This document shows, piece after piece, positions 26,688-34,269 of a DNA stretch of 64,000 bases. The stretch spans positions 350,377 to 414,376 of the forward strand of contig JAFLVK010000002.1 of assembly GCA_022508345.1 (NCBI GenBank), read 5' to 3'. The translations under genes were made by a program, and so were the position numbers. Position 1 is the first letter of the stretch, and the number at the start of each line of letters is the position of its first letter. Source of the stretch: Clostridiales bacterium. GTDB taxonomy: Bacteria; Bacillota; Clostridia; Christensenellales; CAG-314. The notes beneath the pieces were generated by a model, which searched no databases, had not been told where the DNA came from, and was given only the letters and a program-made list of their open reading frames with translations.

Positions 26688-27611
26688 ATGGCAAAGGTCA
26701 AAAGAAAGTACAAATTTAACTTCAGAGAATACATTTTCCCCGCCCTGTACGTTGTGGAATTTCTAGGTGCGGCACTGATTGGATTTTTCGGCAAGTCCTT
26801 TTTTGCATACGAAGCATTCAATACCCTGTGGGCAAATATCTTTTATATACTGTTTATCTCAGCGCTGTATATAACTGCATTTGTACAAGAGGTGCTCGCG
26901 TCACGCGCTACTTGCGACGTGTTGACCAACGGCGCAGTATTTGTTGGTGGCATGATTACATGTGTACTGATGTACATTTTCGCAAATATATTTACCTTTG
27001 TCGCACTTGCATTTTCTGCAATTATGACAGCGGTGATAGCCATTAGATATGCGCTGTTGCTGCGCAAAGATACAACGCTTGAACCCGATGTCAAGCGGAT
27101 ACTGGCTGTAGTCATGCTGCTACTGTTTGCAATGGTACAACAATTGGGTGTTGAATATGTCAACAACGAAATTTGGGCACGGTCGTTGATACCTGCAGCA
27201 ATACTATTTGTAGTGGCTAGTGTGGTAGCTGTGTTGTTAGTAGGAAAAATCTGGACCGACATTTATTACACTACCGCTGGGCGCATTGGCAATGCCATTT
27301 GTGCAGTGCTGATACTGTTCTTCTTGGTGTATATGTATTGCGTTACTGCAATAGGCGTGGCAAATTGCTCATTCGACGGCGAACCCCAAAAAATCGAATG
27401 CACCGTATTGGAAAAGCATATTCAAACGGGAGGCACACACGGCGTTACTCAATTTAAAATCAAAATTGAAATTGATTCAAACGAGAAATGGCTCAACTTG
27501 CCCGTCACGGAATACCACAAACTATCGGAAGGCGACACGGTAACAATCGATTACTATTCGGGTGCATTTAACCTACCCTACTACACCTACGGCGAAAAGA
27601 GCTCCCCCTAG
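26688..27611 (+). CDS. Polytopic membrane protein of unknown function
   Basis: 307 residues with six or seven membrane segments (about 15-225) and a C-terminal soluble beta domain of about 75 residues (ECTVLEKHIQTGG ... GDTVTIDYYSGAF). The layout is that of a membrane protein with an OB- or SH3-like outside domain; no family was recognised. AGGAGGG precedes the start. It has a perfect-consensus promoter, so it may be well expressed in growing cells. The terminator stem starts inside the last codons. Confidence 0.8.
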   Translation: MAKVKRKYKFNFREYIFPALYVVEFLGAALIGFFGKSFFAYEAFNTLWANIFYILFISALYITAFVQEVLASRATCDVLTNGAVFVGGMITCVLMYIFANIFTFVALAFSAIMTAVIAIRYALLLRKDTTLEPDVKRILAVVMLLLFAMVQQLGVEYVNNEIWARSLIPAAILFVVASVVAVLLVGKIWTDIYYTTAGRIGNAICAVLILFFLVYMYCVTAIGVANCSFDGEPQKIECTVLEKHIQTGGTHGVTQFKIKIEIDSNEKWLNLPVTEYHKLSEGDTVTIDYYSGAFNLPYYTYGEKSSP

Positions 27612-27629
27612 CACAGGGGAGCTCTTTCA
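27596..27629 (+). terminator. Terminator overlapping the stop codon
   Basis: AGAGCTCCCC / GGGGAGCTCT with a short T-run; the TAG stop (27609-27611) is in the loop. Confidence 0.8.
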
Positions 27630-27688
27630 TTATCCATTCTTTTTTTTTCATTTATTTTATCTTCATTTATTTAACATTTCATTCGTCA

Positions 27689-27814
27689 GTTTGAGACGGC
27701 AGAAGCAAGGTAGGCGAGGCAAGCGAGCATTTACAAGGGGAGTGTACTGAGCGTACATGACCCGCAGGAAAGCGGAGCTTAACAAAGCATACCGACGCTT
27801 ATAACGTCTCAAAC
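27689..27814 (-). repeat. Stop-codon-linked inverted-end element, copy B (126 bp)
   Basis: The ends are GTTTGAGACG and CGTCTCAAAC (10-bp perfect). On the minus strand its first bases GTTTGA encode the last codon (Val) and TGA stop of the DUF3794/LysM gene. It contains the TATAAGCGTCGG hairpin arm, the core GGTCATGTACGCTCAGTAC and CTTGCTTCTGCC near the far end. Confidence 0.8.
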
Positions 27815-29287
27815 CTTGTTGAAGACAACAATGCGCGCATCCTGCTCCAACGGGTTGGAAATTTCCGGATTGATTGCCAGCAAGTCCTCTTCCGACATGT
27901 GAAGCCCCTTGGCAAGCTGCCACAGCGTTTCGCCCTTGTGAGCAAGGCAAACTTCAATTGCCGGCAACTGTGTTTTGTCAAACGGTTGTTCCGTTGCTGA
28001 TACAATCACTGCAAACGTCACGTCGCGTTCGCTCTCGATGGAGATACACAGCTCCATTTCCGCTTGCAAGCCGCCGTTGTCTCTTACTGCAAAATCCATA
28101 ACGGTAACACTTGCAAAAGACTGACATTGCGGCATGAGGTAATCGACGTCCACTGTCTCGGAGAAGGGCAATTCCAACTGAGCGCTTTCCGTGCCTGCTT
28201 CTGTCGAATACAGCAGCGTTGCATACACCACGCCCTCCACAAGCGCCCTGCGTTCCATCGACTGACAGTTGGTAACCACTGCGCCAACATTAACAGCTGT
28301 GAGCACTGTTTTGCCTGCTTCCAAGGGCAAGTTCGCCGTTGTACGCTTGCGCTCTGTTGTGCTACCGCATGGCAAGGTTGTTGTGATGCTCTTGCGTTCA
28401 AACAAGAAATCACAGCTTGAACCGTAAGCATCATTTACCACGTCCACAACGCCTATTGTTGTAGCTTCAACACGCGCGTTTGCCGCAATCTCCACTGTGA
28501 ACACGGTGTTGACTTCGTTTTCCGAAATATCCAGGCGAACCTTGGTGTTTTTGGGTGTAAGCGACAGCTTTATCTGGCTGTCGGCGTCAATTCCCGTTGC
28601 GTCCAGTTCTCTTTCAAAGTTAAAGGGAAGTGTATCCGTTACAATGCTGCCCTCCGACACATATGTAAGCCGCACTGTTGCTTCGCCCGCAATGCGCAGC
28701 ACGCCGTTGATGACTGTGTAGTCGCCCACGCACAAATTGCTTTCCGCAATCAATACAGTTGTGATGTTGCGGGTGGCATTCAACTCCTCGTCGATAACAA
28801 GCGGCAAGTTGACAATGTTGCACGACTGCAAAATTTCCATGCTGTCGGTTTTACAAAATACGTCTTCGCCACTGGACATATAGGGTACAGCTTCGGAAAC
28901 GTAAGCGTAGGCTGTTACTTCCAAAAGAATGGTCAGCGTTGCGGTGTTGGCGTTGGTGTCCACCTTGCTGTCTACCGTCACCACGTCGAAGGTAAGCTTG
29001 CTGTCGGTATCCAACAATTCGCTTGTCATGCTAGCAGTGAAGTCAGCACTGTAGCCGGAGCTTAGTACCGTTGTGCCGTCGGAGTACAGGAACTTGATGT
29101 TTGTTTTGCCGTAGAAGGATACTTCTCCGTGACTTGCTTCGTAGCTGTTGACAACGGAGTCCACTCCCACCGACAGCACCTGCGCAATATCCGTTTTAAC
29201 AGAAATGCGCACGCTTTCCGCTGTCTGAATTTTGCCTATAAATTTACGGGAAAGACAGGACAAATTTTGAAATTGTACGTTTGACAT
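27809..29287 (-). CDS. DUF3794 and LysM domain protein (SipL-like spore coat protein)
   Basis: About 492 residues: three DUF3794-type beta domains in tandem (about 25-140, 150-270 and 300-410) and a C-terminal LysM domain (about 445-490, HKGETLWQLAKGLHMSEEDLLAINPEI). This is the layout of SipL of Clostridioides difficile, which anchors the spore coat through SpoIVA, so a mother-cell coat role is likely. I start at ATG 29285-29287 (MSNVQFQNL); the ribosome site there (GTGGGGG) is weak, and a TTG at 29359 lacks one altogether. The stop codon is supplied by repeat copy B. Confidence 0.85.
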   Translation of the reverse strand: MSNVQFQNLSCLSRKFIGKIQTAESVRISVKTDIAQVLSVGVDSVVNSYEASHGEVSFYGKTNIKFLYSDGTTVLSSGYSADFTASMTSELLDTDSKLTFDVVTVDSKVDTNANTATLTILLEVTAYAYVSEAVPYMSSGEDVFCKTDSMEILQSCNIVNLPLVIDEELNATRNITTVLIAESNLCVGDYTVINGVLRIAGEATVRLTYVSEGSIVTDTLPFNFERELDATGIDADSQIKLSLTPKNTKVRLDISENEVNTVFTVEIAANARVEATTIGVVDVVNDAYGSSCDFLFERKSITTTLPCGSTTERKRTTANLPLEAGKTVLTAVNVGAVVTNCQSMERRALVEGVVYATLLYSTEAGTESAQLELPFSETVDVDYLMPQCQSFASVTVMDFAVRDNGGLQAEMELCISIESERDVTFAVIVSATEQPFDKTQLPAIEVCLAHKGETLWQLAKGLHMSEEDLLAINPEISNPLEQDARIVVFNKV

Positions 29288-29448
29288 AAAAACCCCCACT
29301 AGTTTTTTAATTGATTTCAATGTAATATACGGGCTTTCGTGTCGTGATAGACCAAACAAATTATTTTTAATTGATAACAGCTTTTGAAATTATATGTCAA
29401 TAAAACAGGAAATATAGTATATGGGATAAAATTTTTGCAACACGCCCC

Positions 29449-29697
29449 TTACACTATCGGTGAGGCGTGCTCCTTCAATGATATTTCACCGCACACAAGG
29501 TCGATGTAGCTGCAGCTTATTCTGTCGAAAATATCGTCGGTAAGCTTTATTATAAATACGTTGGAATGCGCTTCGGAAATAACACCCTTGTAGTGTTTGA
29601 TTTTGTTACGTCCGCGGTTTAGCTTGACGTCCACGTTGCGCCCTAACATATCAAATATAAACTGTTTTGCTCCGTCCACATCTATTGTTTTTTTCAT
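29449..29697 (-). CDS. veg: Veg family protein
   Basis: The 82-residue Veg homologue shows the family's core: a basic stretch (KLNRGRNKIKHYKGVI), then VFIIKL and ISCSYIDLVCGEISL. Veg is a small protein that affects biofilm matrix genes in Bacillus and is encoded near ispE in many Firmicutes, as here. The TAAAAT-rich upstream region holds no clear consensus promoter. Confidence 0.88.
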   Translation of the reverse strand: MKKTIDVDGAKQFIFDMLGRNVDVKLNRGRNKIKHYKGVISEAHSNVFIIKLTDDIFDRISCSYIDLVCGEISLKEHASPIV

Positions 29698-29756
29698 TTT
29701 ACACTCCGCGTTACGTTTACATTATTGACAACTGAAACGAGATTTATTCGGCAACA

Positions 29757-29788
29757 AAAAAGACTTGGTTTGTTACGCCAAGTCTTGT
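29757..29788 (-). terminator. Terminator of the acidic-tail zinc-ribbon gene
   Basis: AAGACTTGG / CCAAGTCTT hairpin, then six T on the minus strand. Confidence 0.8.
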
Positions 29789-29798
29789 AGTGTTTAAA

Positions 29799-30293
29799 TT
29801 AAAAGTCGTCGTCTTCGTCCTCTTCTTCATCATCGTCGTCGAAGTCGTCGTCGAAATCTACATCGTCGAAGTCGTCCGTGAGGTCGTCAGGATAGTCGTC
29901 CAGTTCGATATCCATGTTTTCTTCGTCCTCGAAATCGTCATCGAAGTCGGCATCTTCCTCCATTTCTTCAAGGGGAATAACGTCCTCTTCTTCGGTATCT
30001 TTGGTGTCCTCGTCGTCAAGATAGGTACGCCAGTCTTCGTTGTCCTCGTCCATTTCGCCGCTTTCTTGGCGCTTGTAGTTAGCAAGACAGTTTTCGCACA
30101 TGTCCTCGTCCATGCCGATGTAGGACGTTTTGCAAACAGGACACAGCTTGAGTGGTTCGTCGTCGTCAATGATGTCGTCCAACAGTACAATACGGCTGTC
30201 CAAGCCAAGCTCGGCTTTGCAGATATCGCACATTTCCTCTTCCTGCAAAATATAGTTCAGTTCGCAACGCGGACATTTCTTGTATTTTCCCAT
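29799..30293 (-). CDS. Small zinc-ribbon protein with a very acidic tail
   Basis: 164 residues. The first 70 hold paired cysteine knuckles (CPRC ... CDIC and CPVC ... CENC), typical of treble-clef or ribbon zinc sites. The last 85 or so are almost only Asp and Glu. It is not assigned to a named family. The tail recalls that of RpoB in this same genome (see RpoB), hinting at charge-mediated contact with nucleic-acid-binding partners; this is inference. Confidence 0.75.
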   Translation of the reverse strand: MGKYKKCPRCELNYILQEEEMCDICKAELGLDSRIVLLDDIIDDDEPLKLCPVCKTSYIGMDEDMCENCLANYKRQESGEMDEDNEDWRTYLDDEDTKDTEEEDVIPLEEMEEDADFDDDFEDEENMDIELDDYPDDLTDDFDDVDFDDDFDDDDEEEDEDDDF

Positions 30294-30436
30294 GTTATCA
30301 CCGTTAGATTGTAGTTTGAATGTGTTTAGTAAAATGATATGCTAAGGTATTGTATCCAACTAGCGCAACTAATTTACCATTATTCGGTAAAATTGTAAAC
30401 TGTTTTAAGGTAAAAATAAAAATTTCCAATAAGAAA

Positions 30437-30468
30437 AATAAGGCGGGAACATTCCCGCCTTATTTTTG
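30437..30468 (-). terminator. Terminator of acyltransferase copy 2
   Basis: AATAAGGCGGGAA / TTCCCGCCTTATT with T-run; perfect stem, bidirectional. Confidence 0.85.
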
Positions 30469-30474
30469 CTGTAA

Positions 30475-31638
30475 TTATTTGTTTTGTTCAAGTAAAATTG
30501 TTTGCTGCTCTATTGCCAGATTAAGTTTGGTTGTGCACCCCACGTTAGTTAAGCGCTTGAAACGGTACACCGCTTCATTTGTGGGCAAGTAGATGTATTC
30601 GTTGTTGAAGGACAGCGTATAGAATACACCTGCCTTGTAGTGAATGTTTTGGTCGGCAAAGGTTGCAGTGATACCCTCCTTGTCGTGCACCACCACGGCG
30701 TCGCCCATGTCTACGTATTTTTTGCCGACAAGCTTTTCCGCGCGGAAGAAGCCTTCGAAACGGTAATTGTCATCGGCTACTTCTTGGCGAACACATTCCG
30801 TTTGCCATTGGTACCAATCTGTAACCTTGTCAAACTTTCCTCCGACAAGCTGTCCAAGCTTGTTTTGCGTGACGGTGTGTCCGCACTTGGAGCAGGTGAG
30901 TTCGTGTCCGTGACCCGTCATTGCAAATTCCTGTCCGCACTCGGGGCATTTGTAAAGAATGTTCTCCAGACCTTCCACCAAATCGGGGACGTCTATTTCG
31001 ATGTTATTTTCCAGCTGGTAAGCGTAATCGTCGTACGCCAGGTTTTGTACAATTCGGTTGTGAATTTCCTGCGGCGTGATGGTATCTACTTCTTCAGGAG
31101 TAACCGCGACCTTTACGTCCAGCCGCACAGGCACCTTGCGCTTGGTCTTTGTCCAACGCGGCTTGTGCAAATACGTCCCGTTGAAGCACACCGTTACAAG
31201 TGGCACCTTTAGCATCTTGACAAGCTTGGCAATTGCCGGCTTGATGATGTTGGGCGTGCCCACCACGGACAGCTTCGCCTCGGGGTAAATGACTACGGGG
31301 CGTTTCTTGGACAACACGTACTTGATGTCGCGAATGAGGGAGGTATCAACGGTAAATTGCTTTTTCGGCAACACGCCCATGCTCTTGATAAGCGACGGCC
31401 ACTGCACCAGCTGCGTAACGGATATAACGAAGTTTGCGCAGTTGGGGTACATGGATATGATAAGTCCCCCCACGTCCACAAAGCTGGCATGGTTTGCCAC
31501 AACCACAAATGGCGGCTTGAGCCTTTTGAGCGTTCCGTCGGTTATCAGCTTGACGTGTTTTTTAAACGCGGTTTTGCCGTAGAGGTTGACTCCCGCTCCT
31601 ATCAAAAATTTATTGGCGAGCTTAACTTTTTTTGCCAT
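30475..31638 (-). CDS. PlsC-like lysophospholipid acyltransferase with zinc ribbon (copy 2)
   Basis: 387 residues, paralogous to 14789-16051. The acyltransferase box NHASFVD is at about 49-55 and a YPEAKLSVVG acceptor box follows. A four-cysteine zinc ribbon (CPECGQ ... CSKCGH) leads to a C-terminal domain sharing KVTDWYQWQTECVRQEV with SYNWQRQCVRKEIEA of copy 1. Probably a membrane-associated glycerolipid acyltransferase; the zinc-ribbon fusion is uncommon and its purpose is unknown. Confidence 0.87.
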   Translation of the reverse strand: MAKKVKLANKFLIGAGVNLYGKTAFKKHVKLITDGTLKRLKPPFVVVANHASFVDVGGLIISMYPNCANFVISVTQLVQWPSLIKSMGVLPKKQFTVDTSLIRDIKYVLSKKRPVVIYPEAKLSVVGTPNIIKPAIAKLVKMLKVPLVTVCFNGTYLHKPRWTKTKRKVPVRLDVKVAVTPEEVDTITPQEIHNRIVQNLAYDDYAYQLENNIEIDVPDLVEGLENILYKCPECGQEFAMTGHGHELTCSKCGHTVTQNKLGQLVGGKFDKVTDWYQWQTECVRQEVADDNYRFEGFFRAEKLVGKKYVDMGDAVVVHDKEGITATFADQNIHYKAGVFYTLSFNNEYIYLPTNEAVYRFKRLTNVGCTTKLNLAIEQQTILLEQNK

Positions 31639-31721
31639 ATTATCTCCCGTATAACTGATTGTTGACTACATTTGACGTCAGTACACTACCCTAGCTGCAA
31701 ATAACGCAAAAAGGAAAAAGA

Positions 31722-31757
31722 AAATCTCCCACCAGCCACACAAGCCGTGAGAGATTG
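31722..31757 (-). terminator. Terminator of yabP-yabQ-divIC
   Basis: AATCTCTCAC / GTGGGAGATT with a T-rich tail on the minus strand. Confidence 0.6.
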
Positions 31758-31762
31758 CCTGT

Positions 31763-32056
31763 TTAATTTTGCGATAATTTCTTCTCTACCCAACTGATGT
31801 CATCTTCACTGATGCGTTCGTGAGCTTCTGCCCATTTTCTTACGTAATCGTTTGTTTGCATGTATTCTAGGAGCTCTTGCAGTTTGGTTTCGTCGTTGCG
31901 CGCTTCTTGAATGAGTTCTGCCATTTCTTTTGCGCGAGCGTTTAGTGACGACATCTGCGTCAGCGTTACCAGTAGCATGCAAAGAAGCAATACCAGTATC
32001 AGTATCGCCGCTACGAATATTGCTGCTGTTGACTTCCTGTAAAATATGCGTTCCAT
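31763..32056 (-). CDS. divIC: Septum formation initiator DivIC/FtsB
   Basis: 97 residues: a short cytoplasmic start (MERIFYRKS), one membrane segment (about 10-32), a coiled coil (about 34-65) and a short acidic end. Start chosen at ATG 32054-32056 (GGTGG ahead) because the longer frame covers yabQ. DivIC bridges FtsL and DivIB in the division complex. It ends the conserved Firmicute order yabP-yabQ-divIC. Its whole 5' three quarters is also covered by the yabQ frame. Confidence 0.88.
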   Translation of the reverse strand: MERIFYRKSTAAIFVAAILILVLLLCMLLVTLTQMSSLNARAKEMAELIQEARNDETKLQELLEYMQTNDYVRKWAEAHERISEDDISWVEKKLSQN

Positions 32057-32378
32057 CGTTATCCACCAATTTAGTAGTGAACAGATTATACAGCATTGCA
32101 GACAGTTTGTCAAGCGTACTTTTGCAAGTAACAAAAGTAATTACGCATCCGAAAATAAGCGCAACGAACAGAAACGCGCGACACTCCCCATTGTTGAGTT
32201 CAAGGTTAACCTTCCAAATGACGTACGTTGCTACTGCGCCTAGTATCGAGTCGAATATGATTGCCGCAATTTTCGGCTTGGTCAACCCCACGCCGAATAT
32301 GTATATGGCGGAAAACCCCGCCCCAAGCACGAAAAAAACGGCAAAAACGCACAGCTGCTCTATCCCTTTACCAAGCAT
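31806..32378 (-). CDS. yabQ: Spore cortex biosynthesis protein YabQ, with 3' extension overlapping divIC
   Basis: A 190-codon frame. Residues 1-105 are YabQ-like: four membrane segments, made in the mother cell and needed for cortex formation. From about residue 108 the frame runs 250 bases into divIC in another frame and gives a basic, low-complexity tail. The start ATG overlaps the yabP stop (TAATG). A stop (TAA) in the third frame lies just before divIC, so a lost stop or a one-base error near 32060-32080 is possible; the domain itself seems intact. Confidence 0.8.
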   Translation of the reverse strand: MLGKGIEQLCVFAVFFVLGAGFSAIYIFGVGLTKPKIAAIIFDSILGAVATYVIWKVNLELNNGECRAFLFVALIFGCVITFVTCKSTLDKLSAMLYNLFTTKLVDNDGTHILQEVNSSNIRSGDTDTGIASLHATGNADADVVTKRSRKRNGRTHSRSAQRRNQTARAPRIHANKRLRKKMGRSSRTHQ

Positions 32379-32632
32379 TAACGGAACAGTCCTTTCAGAT
32401 TGACACCGCTTTGGCGTAGTGACAGGCTTGATAGCGCCGCAACCTCCAACACTACTACACCCTGTTCCTTGTCCAGCTTTGTTACGTTTATTCCGCTACC
32501 CTTTACTGTCAAGGTGTTGCCATCAAGCTTAAATATTGCTTGCCTGTCGCTGATTTCCATTACCTGCTGAACACCCTTTACGGTGAGCACACTGTTGTCG
32601 AAATTAAATGAATACTGCTTTTCGTTTGGCAT
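32378..32632 (-). CDS. yabP: Spore cortex/coat morphogenesis protein YabP
   Basis: The 84-residue YabP-family beta protein has typical repeats (LTVKGVQQVMEISDRQAIFKL, LTVKGSGINVTKLDKEQG). YabP works with YabQ in cortex formation in the mother cell. The gene overlaps yabQ by one base (TAATG). Its ribosome binding site AAGGGGA forms the 3' arm of a hairpin (32639-32664), so translation may be controlled. Confidence 0.92.
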   Translation of the reverse strand: MPNEKQYSFNFDNSVLTVKGVQQVMEISDRQAIFKLDGNTLTVKGSGINVTKLDKEQGVVVLEVAALSSLSLRQSGVNLKGLFR

Positions 32633-32638
32633 AAAATT

Positions 32639-32664
32639 CCCCTTGCACTAACATATGCAAGGGG
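32639..32664 (-). promoter_or_regulatory. Hairpin covering the yabP ribosome binding site
   Basis: A 9-bp perfect stem, CCCCTTGCA / TGCAAGGGG, lies between cysS and yabP. The 3' arm AAGGGG is the yabP Shine-Dalgarno, 6 bases before the ATG. With only a short T-run (AATTTT) it is a weak terminator for cysS. Confidence 0.6.
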
Positions 32665-32678
32665 AGTTAATATTACAA

Positions 32679-34070
32679 CTATTTTAAAGATAATTCATAT
32701 CCGTCCGCGGTATCCTTGACTGCGTATCCGCGTTCGGCAAGCTCGTTGCGCAGGCGGTCACTTTCTGCCCAGTTCTTGGCTTTGCGGGCTGCAAAGCGCG
32801 CCTCGGCAAGCTCGCGGATGTCAGCAGGAACGTCCAGCGCAGGCTTGGTTTCTTCCTTAACCTTGTCGAAATCCAGCGCAAACACCTTGTCGAACTGCAA
32901 TGCAAGCTTGTATATATCCTTGGACTTGGGCTGCTTCAGCATTGTCCAAAGCACGCCTATTGCAAGGGGGATATTCAAGTCGTCGTTGATAGCCTCCTCA
33001 AATTTTTGTTTAAAGTCGGCTAACACTTCACTGCTAGTTGTGGCGTTGCTGTTTTTGTGCGCTACCAGCTGAGCACACAGCTTTTCGTACGCTGTCTTTG
33101 CCGCAGCAAGCGCCTCCCAAGTGAAGTTTATCTTTTGACGGTACTGCACGTTCAAGCAGAAATATCTGAACACCACCGGCGCGAACCCTTTTGCAACAAG
33201 GTCGCTTACCATGTAGGTGTTGCCTAAAGACTTGCTCATTTTGCCGCCGTCCACAAGCAAAAACTCGTTGTGCATCCAGTAGTTGACAATTTGGTGTCCC
33301 AGCCAACATTCGCCCTGCGCAATTTCGTTTTCGTGGTGAATGGGTATGTGATCGATACCGCCCGTGTGGATATCAAACCTTTCGCCAAGATACTTTACGC
33401 CCATGGCGGTACACTCTATGTGCCAACCGGGGAAGCTACGTCCCCAAGGGCTATCCCACTGTTGCAGGTGATTGGGTTGAGCCTTTTTCCACAGTGCAAA
33501 GTCGATTGGGTGACGCTTGAAGCTGTTAACTTCGACGCGCGCGCCGTGGCGCTGTTCTTCAAGATTGATACCGGAAAGCTTGCCGTAGCTGGGGAACTTC
33601 TCCACCGAAAAATATATGCCGTCCTCCGTTTCGTAGGCGTAGCCCTTGTCCAGCAGGCTTTGCACTATCTCAATCATTTCGGGGATGTTGTCCGTAGCCT
33701 TGGGGCAAACCGTGGGACGCTTGATGTTCAACGCGTCAATGTCCTTCATAAATTGCTCGGTATAGAAAGCGGCAATTTCGAGGGGCGTTTTGCCCGTTTC
33801 GTGGGCGGACTTTTCCATCTTGTCCTCGCCGTCGTCGCCGTCGGATACAAGGTGCCCCACGTCGGTGATGTTCATGACGGACTTGACCTTCATTCCGTCG
33901 TATTCCAGCACGCGGCGTAGTTCGTCCATGAAAACATATGCGCGCAAGTTGCCGATTGTTGCGTACTTGTACACGGTGGGACCGCATGTATACATTGATA
34001 TCTGTCCCGGCTTTATGGGGACAAGCTCTTCCTTTTTGCGAGTGAGAGTGTTATATACTCTAAGTTGCAT
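32679..34070 (-). CDS. cysS: Cysteine--tRNA ligase
   Basis: The 463-residue class I synthetase has the normal CysRS length. The signature near residue 28 reads [15 protein letters not shown]: the first position of the HIGH box is Thr (ACA), not His. KMSKSLGN is present around 267-274, and the zinc/substrate site residues ([16 protein letters not shown]) are in place. It attaches cysteine to tRNA-Cys. Transcribed divergently from serS. No T-box leader. Confidence 0.95.
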   Translation of the reverse strand: MQLRVYNTLTRKKEELVPIKPGQISMYTCGPTVYKYATIGNLRAYVFMDELRRVLEYDGMKVKSVMNITDVGHLVSDGDDGEDKMEKSAHETGKTPLEIAAFYTEQFMKDIDALNIKRPTVCPKATDNIPEMIEIVQSLLDKGYAYETEDGIYFSVEKFPSYGKLSGINLEEQRHGARVEVNSFKRHPIDFALWKKAQPNHLQQWDSPWGRSFPGWHIECTAMGVKYLGERFDIHTGGIDHIPIHHENEIAQGECWLGHQIVNYWMHNEFLLVDGGKMSKSLGNTYMVSDLVAKGFAPVVFRYFCLNVQYRQKINFTWEALAAAKTAYEKLCAQLVAHKNSNATTSSEVLADFKQKFEEAINDDLNIPLAIGVLWTMLKQPKSKDIYKLALQFDKVFALDFDKVKEETKPALDVPADIRELAEARFAARKAKNWAESDRLRNELAERGYAVKDTADGYELSLK

Positions 34071-34102
34071 GAATGTACCTCATGTAATATCAAATATGTA
34101 CT

Positions 34103-34131
34103 ATTGTAGCACAAATGCACCAACCAAACAA
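34103..34131 (-). promoter_or_regulatory. Promoter of cysS
   Basis: TTGTTT (34126-34131), 17-base spacer, TACAAT (34103-34108), minus strand. Confidence 0.55.
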
Positions 34132-34205
34132 GTGTTAGACGGTTACTTTGTAAAACAATAGTCAAGTTATTATTGTATTATACACAACTATTGACAAAAA
34201 TGTAA

Positions 34206-34234
34206 TTGCAAATATTAAGGCGGTGTGCTACAAT
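34206..34234 (+). promoter_or_regulatory. Promoter of serS
   Basis: TTGCAA (34206-34211), 17-base spacer, TACAAT (34229-34234). A second -35-like TTGACA lies at 34191-34196. The leader is about 30 bases, too short for a T-box. Confidence 0.6.
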
Positions 34235-34269
34235 ATGCTGTGGATAAACGCAACAAAGGAGTAACAAAC

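Noticed and set aside
31763..32134. A 123-residue form of DivIC from the start at 32134.
   Set aside because: The extra 26 residues are the out-of-frame end of yabQ; ATG 32056 has GGTGG ahead and gives the normal DivIC start.
34141..34269. T-box leaders before serS, cysS or glyS.
   Set aside because: The leaders are about 30 bases or less, and the T-box sequence and specifier stem are absent.
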